Positions 13,501-24,239 of a DNA stretch of 64,000 nucleotides are shown in pieces. The DNA is taken from contig NC_092672.1 of NCBI RefSeq assembly GCF_964355755.1, forward strand, positions 10,784,501 to 10,848,500, written 5' to 3'. How positions within the stretch are numbered: the first letter of the stretch is position 1; every line of letters starts with the position of its first letter. Made by a program: the position numbers and the translations under genes. The notes beneath the pieces are model-generated. The model was not told the origin of the DNA and searched no databases. It worked only from the letters and a program-made list of their open reading frames with translations. Source of the stretch: Antedon mediterranea (lineage: Eukaryota > Echinodermata > Crinoidea > Comatulida > Antedonidae).

Positions 13501-13836
13501 TACCATGACCTGGCTGTCACTGTATAGTTTATTGAATATAATATAATATTATACTGTAACCTTGTCAAAACTATAGTATGAATGCATTGCAAATACTCAT
13601 TACGTCTTAGTTATTATATTATTTTGTATCATTTTATAGGTGTGTTAGACTTGGCTATTTCATCTCTAAATCATGATGTCTTCATGAGTGTTCTACCAAA
13701 TGATGGCGCTATATCGTTCTTCCTTCCTTACATTGAGCGTTGTTGTCTCAGGTTAGAGGCAAGCAAGTTAAGAAACAGCATTGCGGCCGATCTTATTGCC
13801 AAAACAGAAATGACCCAACGTTCCCATTACTACTGA
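1561..13836 (+). CDS. HPS3: HPS3, BLOC-2 complex subunit (5' incomplete)
   Basis: HPS3 is a cytosolic subunit of BLOC-2 (with HPS5 and HPS6), which routes cargo from endosomes to lysosome-related organelles. Fifteen exons join in frame: 1561-2350, 3733-3854, 4294-4565, 5296-5417, 5707-5937, 6479-6581, 8111-8361, 9011-9179, 9472-9570, 10004-10105, 10521-10610, 11830-11890, 12219-12370, 12699-13008, 13640-13836 (TGA). All have AG acceptors and GT donors, and phases agree at every junction. About 1,022 codons are present; vertebrate HPS3 is about 1,000 residues. Diagnostic matches, from memory of the family, are RVYMNWA and SIHCCNLTGNIAIG (N-terminal domain), TTLVYRRF, HLALPYYNMSG (middle), and FMSVLPNDGAISFFLPY at the C terminus. 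The N-terminal ~75 residues lie upstream. Exon 12219-12370 carries an unusual CHCCCC cluster. The vertebrate clathrin box LLDFE aligns with FYDFE here. Confidence 0.93.
2640..3090 (-). mobile_element. tRNA-derived repeat (SINE-like), copy 1
   Basis: Read on the - strand, 2,885-2,965 resembles a tRNA: an A-box-like GTGGCGCAGCG and a B-box-like GAGTTCAAGACCC. The flanking body on both sides matches the + strand copy at 47,060-47,460, so the tRNA-like core sits inside a longer ~400-bp repeat rather than at one end. It is not a functional tRNA: the arms do not pair well. Confidence 0.6.
3418..3525. repeat. Foldback (hairpin) repeat
   Basis: Arms TATAAGATTAGACATCCC and GGGATGTCTAATCTTATA are perfect inverted repeats at the two ends of a ~105-bp segment. 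Further imperfect pairing of GGGAATGA/TCATTCCC lies inside. This is MITE-like in structure; no coding sequence. Confidence 0.7.
4665..5010. mobile_element. Small TIR element (MITE) in HPS3 intron
   Basis: About 27-bp imperfect terminal inverted repeats (TTTTCACATCTGCAAAATG at the left, CATTTATG-type reverse complement ending GATTTGAAAATG at the right) bound ~340 bp between the exons ending at 4565 and starting at 5296. Inside, CGAGATTTCACAAGG-type sequence recurs inverted. No ORF. The target duplication was not resolved. Confidence 0.5.
5025..5160. mobile_element. Hairpin MITE family H, copy 1
   Basis: This carries the family hallmarks: TGTGATGTGCCCAAATATGG with an inverted partner CCATATATGGGCACATC, and an end GTTTGATAGTATAGACAAAG. 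Three further copies lie at 10,120-10,235, 11,525-11,690 and 18,277-18,445. Confidence 0.7.
8605..8900 (+). mobile_element. tRNA-derived SINE in HPS3 intron
   Basis: Positions 8610-8685 form a tRNA-like head. It has a Leu/Ser-like A box (GGCCGAGCGGTTAAG) and a B box (GGGTTCGAAGC). Acceptor arms GAGTGAA and CTCACTC pair at 6 of 7 positions. A ~200-bp unrelated body follows, to about 8,890. The anticodon arm does not pair cleanly, so this is a SINE head rather than a working tRNA gene. Confidence 0.75.
10120..10235. mobile_element. Hairpin MITE family H, copy 2
   Basis: It contains repeated ATCACTACCATATTTGGGC and ends in GTTTGATAGGGTAGACAGAG. It lies just downstream of the HPS3 exon ending at 10,105, within the following intron. 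Confidence 0.65.
10722..11472 (+). repeat. 28-bp minisatellite in HPS3 intron
   Basis: About 26-27 tandem copies of a 28-bp unit whose core is CAGGAGTAAATGAATCTCAC followed by TCTCATTC. Two main variants alternate (CTCATTCCAGGAG and CTCAATACAGGAG). The array fills most of the intron between the exons ending at 10,610 and starting at 11,830. It is a minisatellite, not CRISPR: there are no unique spacers. Confidence 0.95.
11525..11690. mobile_element. Hairpin MITE family H, copy 3 (best preserved)
   Basis: Ends AGCTCTGTCTACACTATCAA and its inverted partner TTGATAGTGTAGACAGAGCT are perfect 20-bp terminal inverted repeats, and most of the 160-bp interior is also self-complementary. No ORF. It lies directly after the 28-bp minisatellite. 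Confidence 0.85.
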
Positions 13837-15243
13837 ATCTGGTTGTAAATGTAGCACAGTAAAGCAACTGTTGTTTTGTTCAATGCACTATGATGTGCCT
13901 CTCATATTTTTTTGATAATCAAATAATTTTTGTATAAAACATGCCAACAAATGAATGACATATTCTCTCCATTCAACAAATACAAGGCATTCATTATTTT
14001 TTTTATAACACACCTACTTTTATTACATTTTTGGAAATCAATCGTAAGTCATCAATGAATGCTAAGCTGAGAAGCTAGGCCATTAAAAAAGGCAATTCTC
14101 CAACTTTAGACGTGGAGTGGAACAGTTATAGACAGCTTGCACAACAAGTTGAACATGATCAATCAACACTATCTGGCCAAAATTTTCAAAATGTTTCGAA
14201 ACGCTGAAAACGTTCTTTAGTTATCACCATTAAATATAACTTTTCCGTGAGGTAGGGCTAATTCCAAGTGACATGTGATACGTACTTAACCAATCGAATT
14301 GCAACAATTGTTTTCTACGATGTTCCTACCAAATTTGTTCGACAATCTAAATAATTTTTATATTAAACATGGCAAACAAATTTAGTATGGTAAAAGACAA
14401 TAGTCAGCCCTGCCCACCAAGCCTGGGACAAAAAAATAATGTGCAGTGATAAATGAAAATAGAACATTTCATCTTGCACCAAATTTAATTATTTGTACCA
14501 TTGCATGAATATAAAACATTCATTATATGTTTTATAACTTGCCTATTTTTAACGAAAGTCTAGGCCATGACCATTTCAGAAGGCTGCAAAGCGTATAAAA
14601 ATTAGAGCAGTCTAGCCTCACGTCCTGGTTGCTCACTGTGTAACAAATAAGATGTCAAGTACTCATAAAACCTTGTATCAGTACTTCTTATATCTATACC
14701 TAGAAAAGCAATTAAAACATATAAATCAAATTTCCAAAAGTGTCATTTTATTTTAGCAAAATGCATCACGACACTTTTTTAAATTATACAGTAAATTCAA
14801 TAATTGAAAATAGTATAAGCTCCATCCTGTTTCTTTAACATAAAAAAAATGCTGCACTGTGATGTCAAAAAATATGATAAATAGAAGCACATGTATATTT
14901 TGTTTTTCAATGTATCACTTAATTATTATGGTAGCATTATTTCAGATTCTAGACATTGACATTACAACACCTTTCAGGTAACTGTAAATACTAATATGGT
15001 GTGGGGAGATGATGGTCAGATGTTTTGACCTACACAAAGTACAATTTATGTCTGACCATTAAAAGTATATTTTACACATATCACAAATACATATGATTAT
15101 TGATCATATATATTACAATATTTTCATATGGAATATGATATGGAACAATAAATAAAACAATTGTGTTGTATTTAAAATTTTACCCAGATGAATAAAATAA
15201 TGGAAAAAATAATTTAACAAATGTTATGTTTCATTGTTTGCAT
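13837..15243. other. Convergent 3' region between HPS3 and SPCS1
   Basis: It holds the 3' UTRs of both genes, whose lengths cannot be fixed from sequence. No canonical AATAAA lies close after the HPS3 stop; the first good one on the + strand is near 15,145. For SPCS1 (- strand) an AATAAA overlaps the stop codon, and another lies at about 14,746-14,751. No additional exon was seen. A fragment near 14,485 resembles the ends of the element at 2547-3655. Confidence 0.5.
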
Positions 15244-18200
15244 TTATTTTGATTTATCTTTCTTTTTTGTTTGTCTTTTCTCCTTAGCACCATCTTTCTT
15301 CTCATCTGTATGTTCTTCCTTCTTTTTTTGCCATGGTAGTGGATTTCTTCTAAACATTGGCCATGGTGGTAATGTGAGCTACAAGAAATTAAAAATCTAA
15401 TATGAACATAGTTACATAAAAACTGAAAGAGACCAAGTGAATGTTAAAGAACTTGGTAAACTATTCCAAAAGAGTAGTTGCACTTTTGCCGTCCGTGGGT
15501 CCCTATAAAAAGCGCATTCCAATTTCTCAGTTTCTAAGATTAAATTAAAATTTTTAACTGAACGCAACTGACAGCAACTCGAACACAGTTGTTCAAAATA
15601 TATCAACAAGAGGGCATTTAGGTTTATTTCTAGTGGACTTGCATTGTGTGTGTGGTATGACAGAAGTGGTCTTGTAGACTAGTTCCTCTTTGTATCATAA
15701 ACATGTGCATATTGGTAACTATAACAATCAGTTCCATGTTGACTAGTGTTCTTATGCTTGAACTTATCAGGTTATTTTAGTTCAGTTTCTTGAAAAGTGC
15801 TCTAGTTTTTTTTTGTTTTTTTCACAAACTCGTCAATTTAAGGATGGATAAACTATTTTACAATTGATAATGCTAATAAACTAAGTCTCATTTGAGACTT
15901 AGGGCCCCAAGGTGCTCGCAAACTCTCGCTCTGACCTCTAATGAAACATTGTATTTTTATTCAATATTTTATTATTCAACTTCTACTTTTGTATTTAATT
16001 TTTTTTCCCACTATTATTAAAAGTCAGTGTTATTTTTCACTGTTAATTGGTTGTACTTATAAATAATCACTATTCCATATTTATTATTATCATTATTGTA
16101 AATAATCACCTAAATAAACATATCTTATAATTAATATTTTTTTGTAAAAATCACGTTATTATGGTTATCATTATTATGACTAAAACAAAATGTTATGGCT
16201 GATTGAATAAAGTTCATAAGAAATAAGAAGTTGAAAGAGTCGTGAGGCACTACGTCAGGATTGAACCCTGGATCCTGGGATTGGAAGGCAATCATGTTAA
16301 CCACCAAGCTACTATACAGCTCCACTGCGCAACTATTTTGTTTTCAATCGAATTGCATTCAGTGTTAACTTAACCAAAACATAACTTTACAAGTTAAAAA
16401 AAAAACACAATTTGATTGTGGGGATCACAAAATACTTACTATACATGATAATATAAAGCCTGCACCAAGCATATAGACTGTCTGCACAAACTGTTGGACT
16501 AAATATCCCCAAATAAATCCTACAACCTTCAGTAGAAAGAAAACAAAATACTTTATTTTCTATTTTTAGGATTATTAAACATTATAATTTTAAGATACTA
16601 CAATTAGGAAGTGCAGGTTTTAAAAATACAGTGAGAAATAAGGAAAAACTGGTTAAGAATACACAGAGAAATATTCAATTAATTTATAATCTGCAGAATC
16701 AGCACTACCCTTCTTAAAATGGACCTGAAATGGATTTTCGATTTTTTTCATTTTAGAATGATGTTTTGGGGGCTATTAGGTGTTGCTAGAATGTATATTG
16801 TTACAAAATATAAATTGGCCCTTTTGGGGAAAGCCCCATTTGAAAATCAAAAAAATTCGCGGGTGACGTCACTTTGCGAATATATTCCTATCCCTCCAAT
16901 GGACAATTTGCAGTTTTTTTGCTATAACTCTTGAAATCTATGGAGTATTTTCTAAAAAATGCTTGTGCATATGCAGAAACGTATTTAGAATTTGTTTAGA
17001 TAAAATTATTACCGTATAAACGGTTATTCATCGAGTAAATGACGATTTAAAATCTTAAAATCAACGTTTTTTTTCTGGCAATACCGAAGTTGGCCTGGCA
17101 ACGTTGTCCGGGATACAGCTCCGTGCGCAATGATGATGCGTATCCATATTTTCCGTTCGTGTATTTTGTATATCGTTCGTAATTTATACTGCTAAAATGT
17201 GTTAGTTTCTTTAGTTTTTAGTTTAGCAGAATTAAATTAGTAATATGAGATGATAATTTATTTGTCACAAATCAGGCAGTTCGAAAACAAATTTTATTCA
17301 TATTTTACTTTGGCTTGACAATGAGCGTAGCACGTTGTTGATATCGCTTTGGTCCTTGGATGCACATGAAACGGAGCCTCGCCGCATGATGTGGGTGGTG
17401 GATCGACTCCGCGCGCTGGATTGGGGGACTAGGCCTAGTAAAGGTTTGGGAGGTAGGCCTTCTAAATTCGGGTTTTAGAACAAACGAAGTACATTTTAGG
17501 GACCTATATTTCAACAACATTAGATATTGAATAAATTAGTATTAGTGTCAACGCTTCGCGTATCTTTCCAGGCCGTCGATCATTCACTGACTATCGGGCG
17601 GCATACACGCTCTCGATATCATCGTGTGTATATGTGACGTCGTGAATATAGAGGCTTCCGACGGCCGTTGAAATAGAATATTGCAATGGCGTGAGTAATT
17701 TTCGCTAATTTACCATGGTATCTTAAAATTTCGTTTTTACTCAAAATACTATACATTTTGTTTTTATTTGTATGGGTTTGTGTTAATTTGATACATTTAA
17801 ATAACTTGTGTGAATTTCTTGAAAATCGAAATTCCATTTCAGGTCCATTTTAAATAAGGAAGGGAGGGGTGGTGCTGGAGCAAAATAGCCATATTTGTAC
17901 TGGAAAGGTTTTGATATATTTGAAAACTGTCACGGAAAGGGTTGTTAGATCAGTAATGGGATACAAACAAAACCAGAATTTATACTGGGAAGCTTTTAAA
18001 CTAAAATATTTGTTGGAAGAAGTGGGTGAAGGGTGTGGTAGGTGTGCTAATTAGAGAAATACTGGCCCCAGAATTTCACTGTGAAAGTTTTTAACTACAT
18101 TTATATATAAAATGCAAACATAAAGGGTCAGTCCGAGTACACATGGCTCAATTATTTAAAACTTTTCATACATATAACCTACCAAAATAAATGAACTCGT

Positions 18201-20434
18201 GCCAATAAAAAATGAAATACACACAGTCATTTATAATATTAAACCACCATACAACCCTTACACATTTTAAACATATCATCTAAAGCTCTGTTTACACCAT
18301 CAAACTATGGACATGATGATGCCATATCACTACCATATTTGGGAATATCACTACCATATTTGGGAATATCACTACCATATTTGGGATTATCACTACCATA
18401 TTTGGCCACATCACACCTCGTTTGATAGTGTAGACAGAGCTTGAATATTATAAGCATTGTTTCTTACAGCAAATAAAATAATAATTGCTTGAAAAACTTG
18501 CTCTGCCAGCTGCTGTCCTTTATAATCCTGAAGAAAAAAATTACAATATGAAAATTTATCATTTTTGGTCGGAAAATGTAGTAAATTATCACCAACTTTG
18601 CCAGTTCCTCTCTGCCAAACAAACTACTGTAGTTAAAACACTTTTTAATCTCAAAAACCATTTTTTGTATGTTTTTTAGATTAAAAAGTGTTTTAACCTC
18701 AATCAGTATTACGTGTATTATTTTTTTTAAGTAAAAGAAAAATTTGAATACGTTTATCTCGTATAAATAAAGTAATTGAAACCTGTAAAATAATGTACTT
18801 TTTGAAAATCATTAAGAAAAAATGTTTTTTTTTTTTTGCTTTCTACAAAAGATTACCACTTATTTAAAGTTTCAATGTTAATTATGATTTTAAAATTAGT
18901 TACCAGAGCCTGCCTACTATGTATTTAAATCACAATTTACGAAACTCTTTCGATGAATATGATATCTATGTTATGCGCAATTTGAATTTGTGCAAAGATT
19001 TCCTTGCACAATTTGAAATTGTGCTGCACAATTTGGACACTAATAACACAAAATTTAGTACAATTTATTATTATTTGCAGAAAGGGGAAGCCCTGTATTC
19101 ACTCTTCATAACACCCATGTGACGCAGCGGCAACAGGTATATTTTTGGTAGCAAAACCAACAAGAATTTAATAAAAGTACATCACTATATAAAGCCCATG
19201 ACTGCTGTTACACAGGAGGCACAAGTGGCAGGTACCCACACATATAATCAATAATGTGTACTTCATGGATGGATTAATAAATATTCATTAATCCATGGTT
19301 ACTGTAACAACACATTAGTTCACTTCATCCACTCGGTATGTATGTGTGACAGTATGACGAGAACTCAATTATAAACTTAACTATAACGGATTTACAAACG
19401 ATACTCTTGTTGGCTATCAGGCCCAAAATCTTAAGACTAGGCCTATAGTAATCTATATATAAATTTACGTAAGGGCAAAATTCGATAAATCGTGCGTTAC
19501 TTCTAGAATGTTTACTCGATGGTATAGAAAGTTGGTTCGTACTTTTGGTACTGATTTTAACCACCTGATTTAACCCTGTTTACTAATTAAATTGAGTTAG
19601 ATAATTAGTCATTGACGATTAAAACGAATTTAGATTCAACGATTTTCCCCAAATAGGGGTGTTTTCCGATCGTGGTATACACTGTCTAATGGATGTCTAT
19701 CTTGAAAAATAGTAATAATAATTTATTAGGAAATGACACCTTTGCATCGGTGGCACACACAGAAGTGGTGCATCCAATTTAACATAATACATCACATCAA
19801 AACAATACATTATAATTATATGACGGATACAGGTTCTTAAACTATTTGCAAAAATATAAAAGAAAAATCATTATCAACATGGTAATACAGGTACTGTATT
19901 AAATTGTCCTGGACAGTATCAATATATCATAGGTTTGAGTTGATAATTTAAAAAGGTATAAATAAACATAAAATATAGTAAAGAGTTACATTACAAACCA
20001 TTGTGTTTCAACATCAGGTACTGAAGACCTATAGTTGTTATCACAGGTGTATAATATTTAATAGTATCGAGCCAATTACTGTGTGTAAGACTGGGACCAA
20101 CGTCCAACCAACCAAGATGACGATCGGGCCCGTACGATAAAGAAATCGGCCCGATCGTCTCTATTATGATGGGCCCGATCGTCCGTGGACCCGACTGGAT
20201 TATCTCATCCGCCTACTAGACCTACTACTAGTAGTAGTAGGCGGCATAGCCTATAGGCCTAGGCTACTAGGTCTAGTAGTAGTAGTAGTAGGGAGGGCGC
20301 GCCGGCCCTCTCTAGCTAGTAGGCCTCTCTAGACCTCCTAGGCCTTAGCCTTAGGCCTAGGCCTAGCTTAAACTAAAATAATATTACCCACTACTAACCA
20401 TGTGTGTGGGTATTGACTTAAACATATCCAACAT
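15244..20434 (-). CDS. SPCS1: SPCS1, signal peptidase complex subunit 1
   Basis: SPCS1 is the small non-catalytic subunit of the ER signal peptidase complex, with two membrane helices and both termini cytosolic. Four coding exons on the - strand: 20434-20399 (MLDMFKSIPTHM, donor GTTAGT), 18527-18468 (DYKGQQLAEQVFQAIIILFA), 16526-16440 (VVGFIWGYLVQQF, then the second helix), and 15378-15244 (LTLPPWPMFRRNPLPWQ, then a lysine-rich tail and TAA). All joins are at codon boundaries with GT/AG sites. The product is 105 residues; the human protein is 102. The DYKGQxLAEQ and LTLPPWPxxRRxPLxW motifs are family-specific. The start is the ATG matching the family N terminus, with A at -3. The introns carry an intact-looking piggyBac-like MITE and SINE fragments. 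The gene converges with HPS3. Confidence 0.95.
16225..16330 (-). mobile_element. tRNA-derived SINE fragment
   Basis: Read on the - strand, an A-box-like TAGCTTGGTGGTTAA and a B box GGGTTCAATCC lie ~45 nt apart, in a tRNA-like order. It lies in the SPCS1 intron between exons 3 and 4. Arms do not pair as in a functional tRNA. Confidence 0.55.
16714..17853 (+). mobile_element. TTAA-flanked (piggyBac-like) MITE family P1, copy 1
   Basis: The element (16718-17849, 1,132 bp) begins AATGGACCTGAAATGGA and ends with the reverse complement of the same, about 28 bp of terminal inverted repeat. It is bounded on both sides by TTAA, the piggyBac target duplication. The internal ORFs are only ~70 codons, so there is no transposase and it is non-autonomous. 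An inverted, closely similar copy lies at 49,305-50,417, also between TTAAs. It sits in SPCS1 intron 2. Confidence 0.88.
18277..18445. mobile_element. Hairpin MITE family H, copy 4
   Basis: It starts AAAGCTCTGTTTACACCATC and ends GATAGTGTAGACAGAGCTT. The interior ATCACTACCATATTTGGGA is amplified about four times in tandem. It ends about 20 bp from SPCS1 exon 2 (18468-18527), inside the flanking intron. Confidence 0.8.
19450..19700 (-). repeat. Dispersed ~250-bp repeat, copy 2 (inverted)
   Basis: Reverse-complement match to 1145-1395 over its whole length. It lies in SPCS1 intron 1. No coding content. Confidence 0.7.
20130..20360. repeat. GC-rich palindromic block in SPCS1 intron 1
   Basis: GACGATCGGGCC at 20,129 and GGCCCGATCGTC at about 20,149 form a 12-bp perfect hairpin, and a third GGCCCGATCGTC follows at 20,172. 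Next come (GTA)n/(TAC)n tracts arranged as inverted repeats, then GGCCTAGGCCTA-type palindromes. The block lies 40-270 bp downstream of the SPCS1 start codon in transcript sense. It is the most GC-rich patch of the left third. Confidence 0.7.
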
Positions 20435-21150
20435 TATTACGTTGGTGATTTCTTATATCAGTAATAAATAAAATTAATATTATAACAAGAAAGGTCCAAT
20501 AAAACAGCAGGTTGTTGTGTTTTTAAATCGACGTTGCCTTCAGTTCTAGTTCATATATGGGACGCCGTTTGGGACTTCGACAAATAGACAAAGTCCACCA
20601 GTTGGGGGCGTAGTGTTTTTCTACCAAAGATAGTGTAGCCTTGTATTAACTACACTACGTTTTCAAAAAGTGTCATGAAATGTTATTGGTCTACTTAAAA
20701 TGGAAATTCATTTTGATTGGCAAATAAAACTACAAAGAAAAATACATCAAATTGCAAAAACGCTATAGGCCAATGTTATTTACTAGGCAAATGTGTTAAA
20801 ATACAGTAGGCCTAACTCTTAAAAACGCAGATTGCTAAAACGTAATGTGCCAATGTAAAATATTGTTAAAACGATTAAAAACGATGAAAATTTTAAAAAA
20901 ATACAGCATATTACAATATCTCTTCATATTTAAATCTACGCGCACTTCGACCAGGGAAGAGTGACTTTCACTCTTTCCATGCTTAGACTAACTATGAACA
21001 CATTTACTGATGATGTCGTTGAAAATTAATGACGAAATATGCTTGGCAATAATTCAAAGGTGTTTTTATTTCTGCTCGAAAGTTTGGCAGCCTAGTGAAT
21101 GACTTTACCCTGACAGTAAATTCACCAAGCAAGACTGTATACAGTATACT
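20435..21150. other. Upstream region of SPCS1
   Basis: This must contain the SPCS1 promoter and 5' UTR on the - strand. No confident TATA box or initiator stands out. No exon of another gene was found. It includes AT-rich sequence at 20,640-21,000 without recognisable repeats. Confidence 0.4.
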
Positions 21151-21156
21151 ATAGAG

Positions 21157-21500
21157 GGATGGTGTAATGATAATACCGGACTAGCATGTGGTAGGCATGG
21201 GTTCGAGCCTATCTGTACCATACTCACTGCATCCTGGATGGTGTAATGATAATACCAGACTAGCATGTGGTAGGCATGAGTTCGAGCCTATCTGTACCAT
21301 ACTAACTAATTTAATTAATTTAATTTCAAAGCCGTTGGTCCCGCGTACTTAATAGTGCACGTTAATGAACTTGGTACAATATTTGAAAAAAAAAGAGTAG
21401 GGGATCGTCTCCCCCGGTATGCTGATATGGTAGGCGCTGCACTGCCGTGAGAGTCTGTGGAGGCCATATCTAAATTTCCTAAGTTTTCAGTTAAGCTTGA
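21157..21500 (+). mobile_element. SINE with a doubled tRNA-like head
   Basis: Two 79-bp units start at 21,157 and 21,236. Each runs GGATGGTGTAATGATAATAC, then a B box (GGGTTCGAGCC or GAGTTCGAGCC), then TATCTGTACCATACT. They are followed by a body with CGTTGGTCCCGCGTACTTAA and ATAGTGCACGTTAATGAACT. The same body occurs alone at 37,140-37,240. So the tRNA-derived head was duplicated upstream of a shared SINE core. Confidence 0.75.
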
Positions 21501-23089
21501 GGACCAAGAGTAATACATTTAACATTTACAGAAGGATTAAACTACTCAGCAAGAAACTTGCAAGAGCAGACCCCGACACTAATTGATTTAACAATATCTT
21601 TATTTTTTTTTAATCATGGTTCGAGATAAAATTTATTTTGTTCTTCATCAATTTTAAAAAGTTTCTTTTTATAGAGACTTATAACTCTAATAAGCCGAAT
21701 ATATAATATGCGGTAACGTGTACGGCTTACCATTAACAAGATGTTATTGGTTGGTGTGTGATAATTGGTCAGTATGGGCAGGTGTCCTGGAATAATGTAT
21801 TTCCTCACATGTGATCTTGTGCAGATTTTGAACAAAGACAATAACATTAATAGGTAATCCTATGATCTTATTTTCCAAGATCAAGACGTTGTTTAAATCA
21901 CACGTAACTTCATTATTTGAGTGATAAAATCAGTAAGACGTTTACATTGCTTAAACGTGTAATTTCTGTTGACGCTAATTAATACACAAAAAGAATGAAT
22001 CATCACCGATATAGCAACTAAATCTACTTTATTTCTTGTGCTTATATATTTCAAAAACATTTTGAACTCAATCTCGTTGTTATAATACCATTCGTTGCTT
22101 TCTTCACTTAGCAAAAGGCATTGTGAAGTCAGCTTATAATGTCTTACACTTTACTTATTCAGTATAATAAAAATAATTATATTTTTATTTAAAATTGGTT
22201 TTCTCATTTTAATTTGAAATATATAAAATACATATTAAAATGTGCATCTAACAATGAAAATACAAATAAAAAAAACTATATTTGATATTTTAAATATTAT
22301 AATATGATGTTTTAGATCAAAGATGTATTGTCCCCAAAGACCATGAAAAATTAAGATTAATAAAATCGGACTTTAAATAGGCCATTTTGTAGTTTTAATA
22401 CATTTAATCAGTTCCATTGAAAAAAAGACGAAAAAGGTTTTTACTTATAAAAAAAATCTAGACAAAATAAACGGTTATATTTTTTGCTTTAAATTACAGT
22501 TTTTTTCAGGTAAATATTCTTTCAATCCAATTTTTGGTCTAAATGAATAACTATTATGGGACATTAAAAAGGCATATTAAACAACAACAATTTTTTTTAG
22601 GAGGACAATATTATTTTCAATCAAAAAACATAATTTATATTACCTATCTCTAAATAGTTAAAACTGATGATTTATTTTTTGTTTAATAGTTGAAATAGCA
22701 ATAAAAACATTGTACACTTTAAAATAAGATAAACACAATGTAAATAAATTATAACGTTTAGGCCTACAGCTTGTTTTAAGCAGAGCTGTTTATATATTTG
22801 TTATAATATCTTGTTTCTTTCATGTTCTTCATTCATTCATTATATCTGAACTTCATCTGAGATTCTCATTACGCACGTTCACAAGATTTTGTCGTTGCTT
22901 TCGTAACGTTTTTTTTTTTTAAACAATAATAATGAATTTTTTATATCTACGCCTATAATATTATTTAGATCGATTTCAATATAAAATATTTAAAGTAATT
23001 AGTATCGATATTTATAATCGATTAATTAAATCTTTAAAATACCTAATTCATTACAATTGGACCTACCATTTATGGCTGATCGTAAATAA

Positions 23090-23425
23090 TATTGATAATT
23101 ACGGGGAACAAAGTATACAATATCATTCGTTGCTTTCTTTACTTAGCAAAAGGCATTGTGAAGTCAGCTTATATTGATAATTACGGGGAGCAAAGTATGC
23201 ACTATCATTCGTTGCTTTCTTCACTTAGCAAAAGGCATTGTGAAGTCAGCTTATATTGATAATTACGGGGAGCAAAGTATGCACTATCATTCGTTGCTTT
23301 CTTCACTTTGCAAAAGGCATTGTCAAGTCAGCTTATATTGATAATTACGGGGAGCAAAGTATGCACTACCATTCGTTGCTTTCTTCACTTAGCAAAAGGA
23401 GGCATTGTGAAGTCAGCTTATAATG
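23090..23425. repeat. 82-bp tandem repeat, four units
   Basis: Units start TTGATAATTACGGGGAGCAA and end TTGTGAAGTCAGCTTATA. Each contains a small hairpin, CTTCAC...GTGAAG. Pairs of the same unit occur at 55,155-55,320 and 56,045-56,205 in duplicon B, and singles at 22,090 and 54,385. Confidence 0.9.
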
Positions 23426-24239
23426 TCTTACCCTTTACTTATTCAGTATAATAATAATTATAGGCCTATCTAATTAAATCTAACAATGAAAATACAAATA
23501 ACAAAAACTATATTCGATATTTTAAATATAATAAGATGTTTTAGATGTATTGTCCCCAAAAACCATGAAAAGTTAAGATTAATAAAATCGGAATTTAAAT
23601 AAGCCATTTTTTAGTTTTAATAAAGTTAATCACTTCCATAGAAAAAATGTTTTTACTTATAAAAAGGAAAAATACACGGTTACATTTTTTGCCTTAAATT
23701 ACAGTTTTTTCAGGTAAATATTTTTTCAATCCAATTTTTGGAGTGATTAACTATTATGGGACATTAAAATAGCATATTCAATAACAAAAATTGAGGATTT
23801 TAGGAGGACATGTTATTTTCAATAAAAATATATAATTTCTATTACCTATCTCTAAATATTTAGAACTGATAATTTTTATTTTTTTGTTTAAATAGTAGAA
23901 ATAGCAATAAAAACATTGTACATTTTAAAGCAAGAAAAACACCATGTAAACAAATTGTAACGTTTCTTTTTCTATATTACAATCGATTAATTAAGTTTTT
24001 AAAATACAAATCTATTAAAATTAGACCTACCATCTATGGTTGATCGTTAAATAATTAATAAGGATACATGGTGTTACAATCATTAAAATATGCCTTATAT
24101 TAAAATTACCATCAATTAGTGATGGTTTTTTAATGACAATAATTACAAAAGACATGCTTTCAATGTTTTAAATTAAAATTGATAATGACGAATCTATTAT
24201 ACTAAATTCAATATACTAATTCTATCTCAGTAATAGCTA

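Noticed and set aside
16719-17837. Transposase gene inside MITE P1
   Set aside because: The open frames are ~70 codons on opposite strands in a 1.13-kb element, too short for a piggyBac transposase, and the same frames recur only in the other MITE copy.
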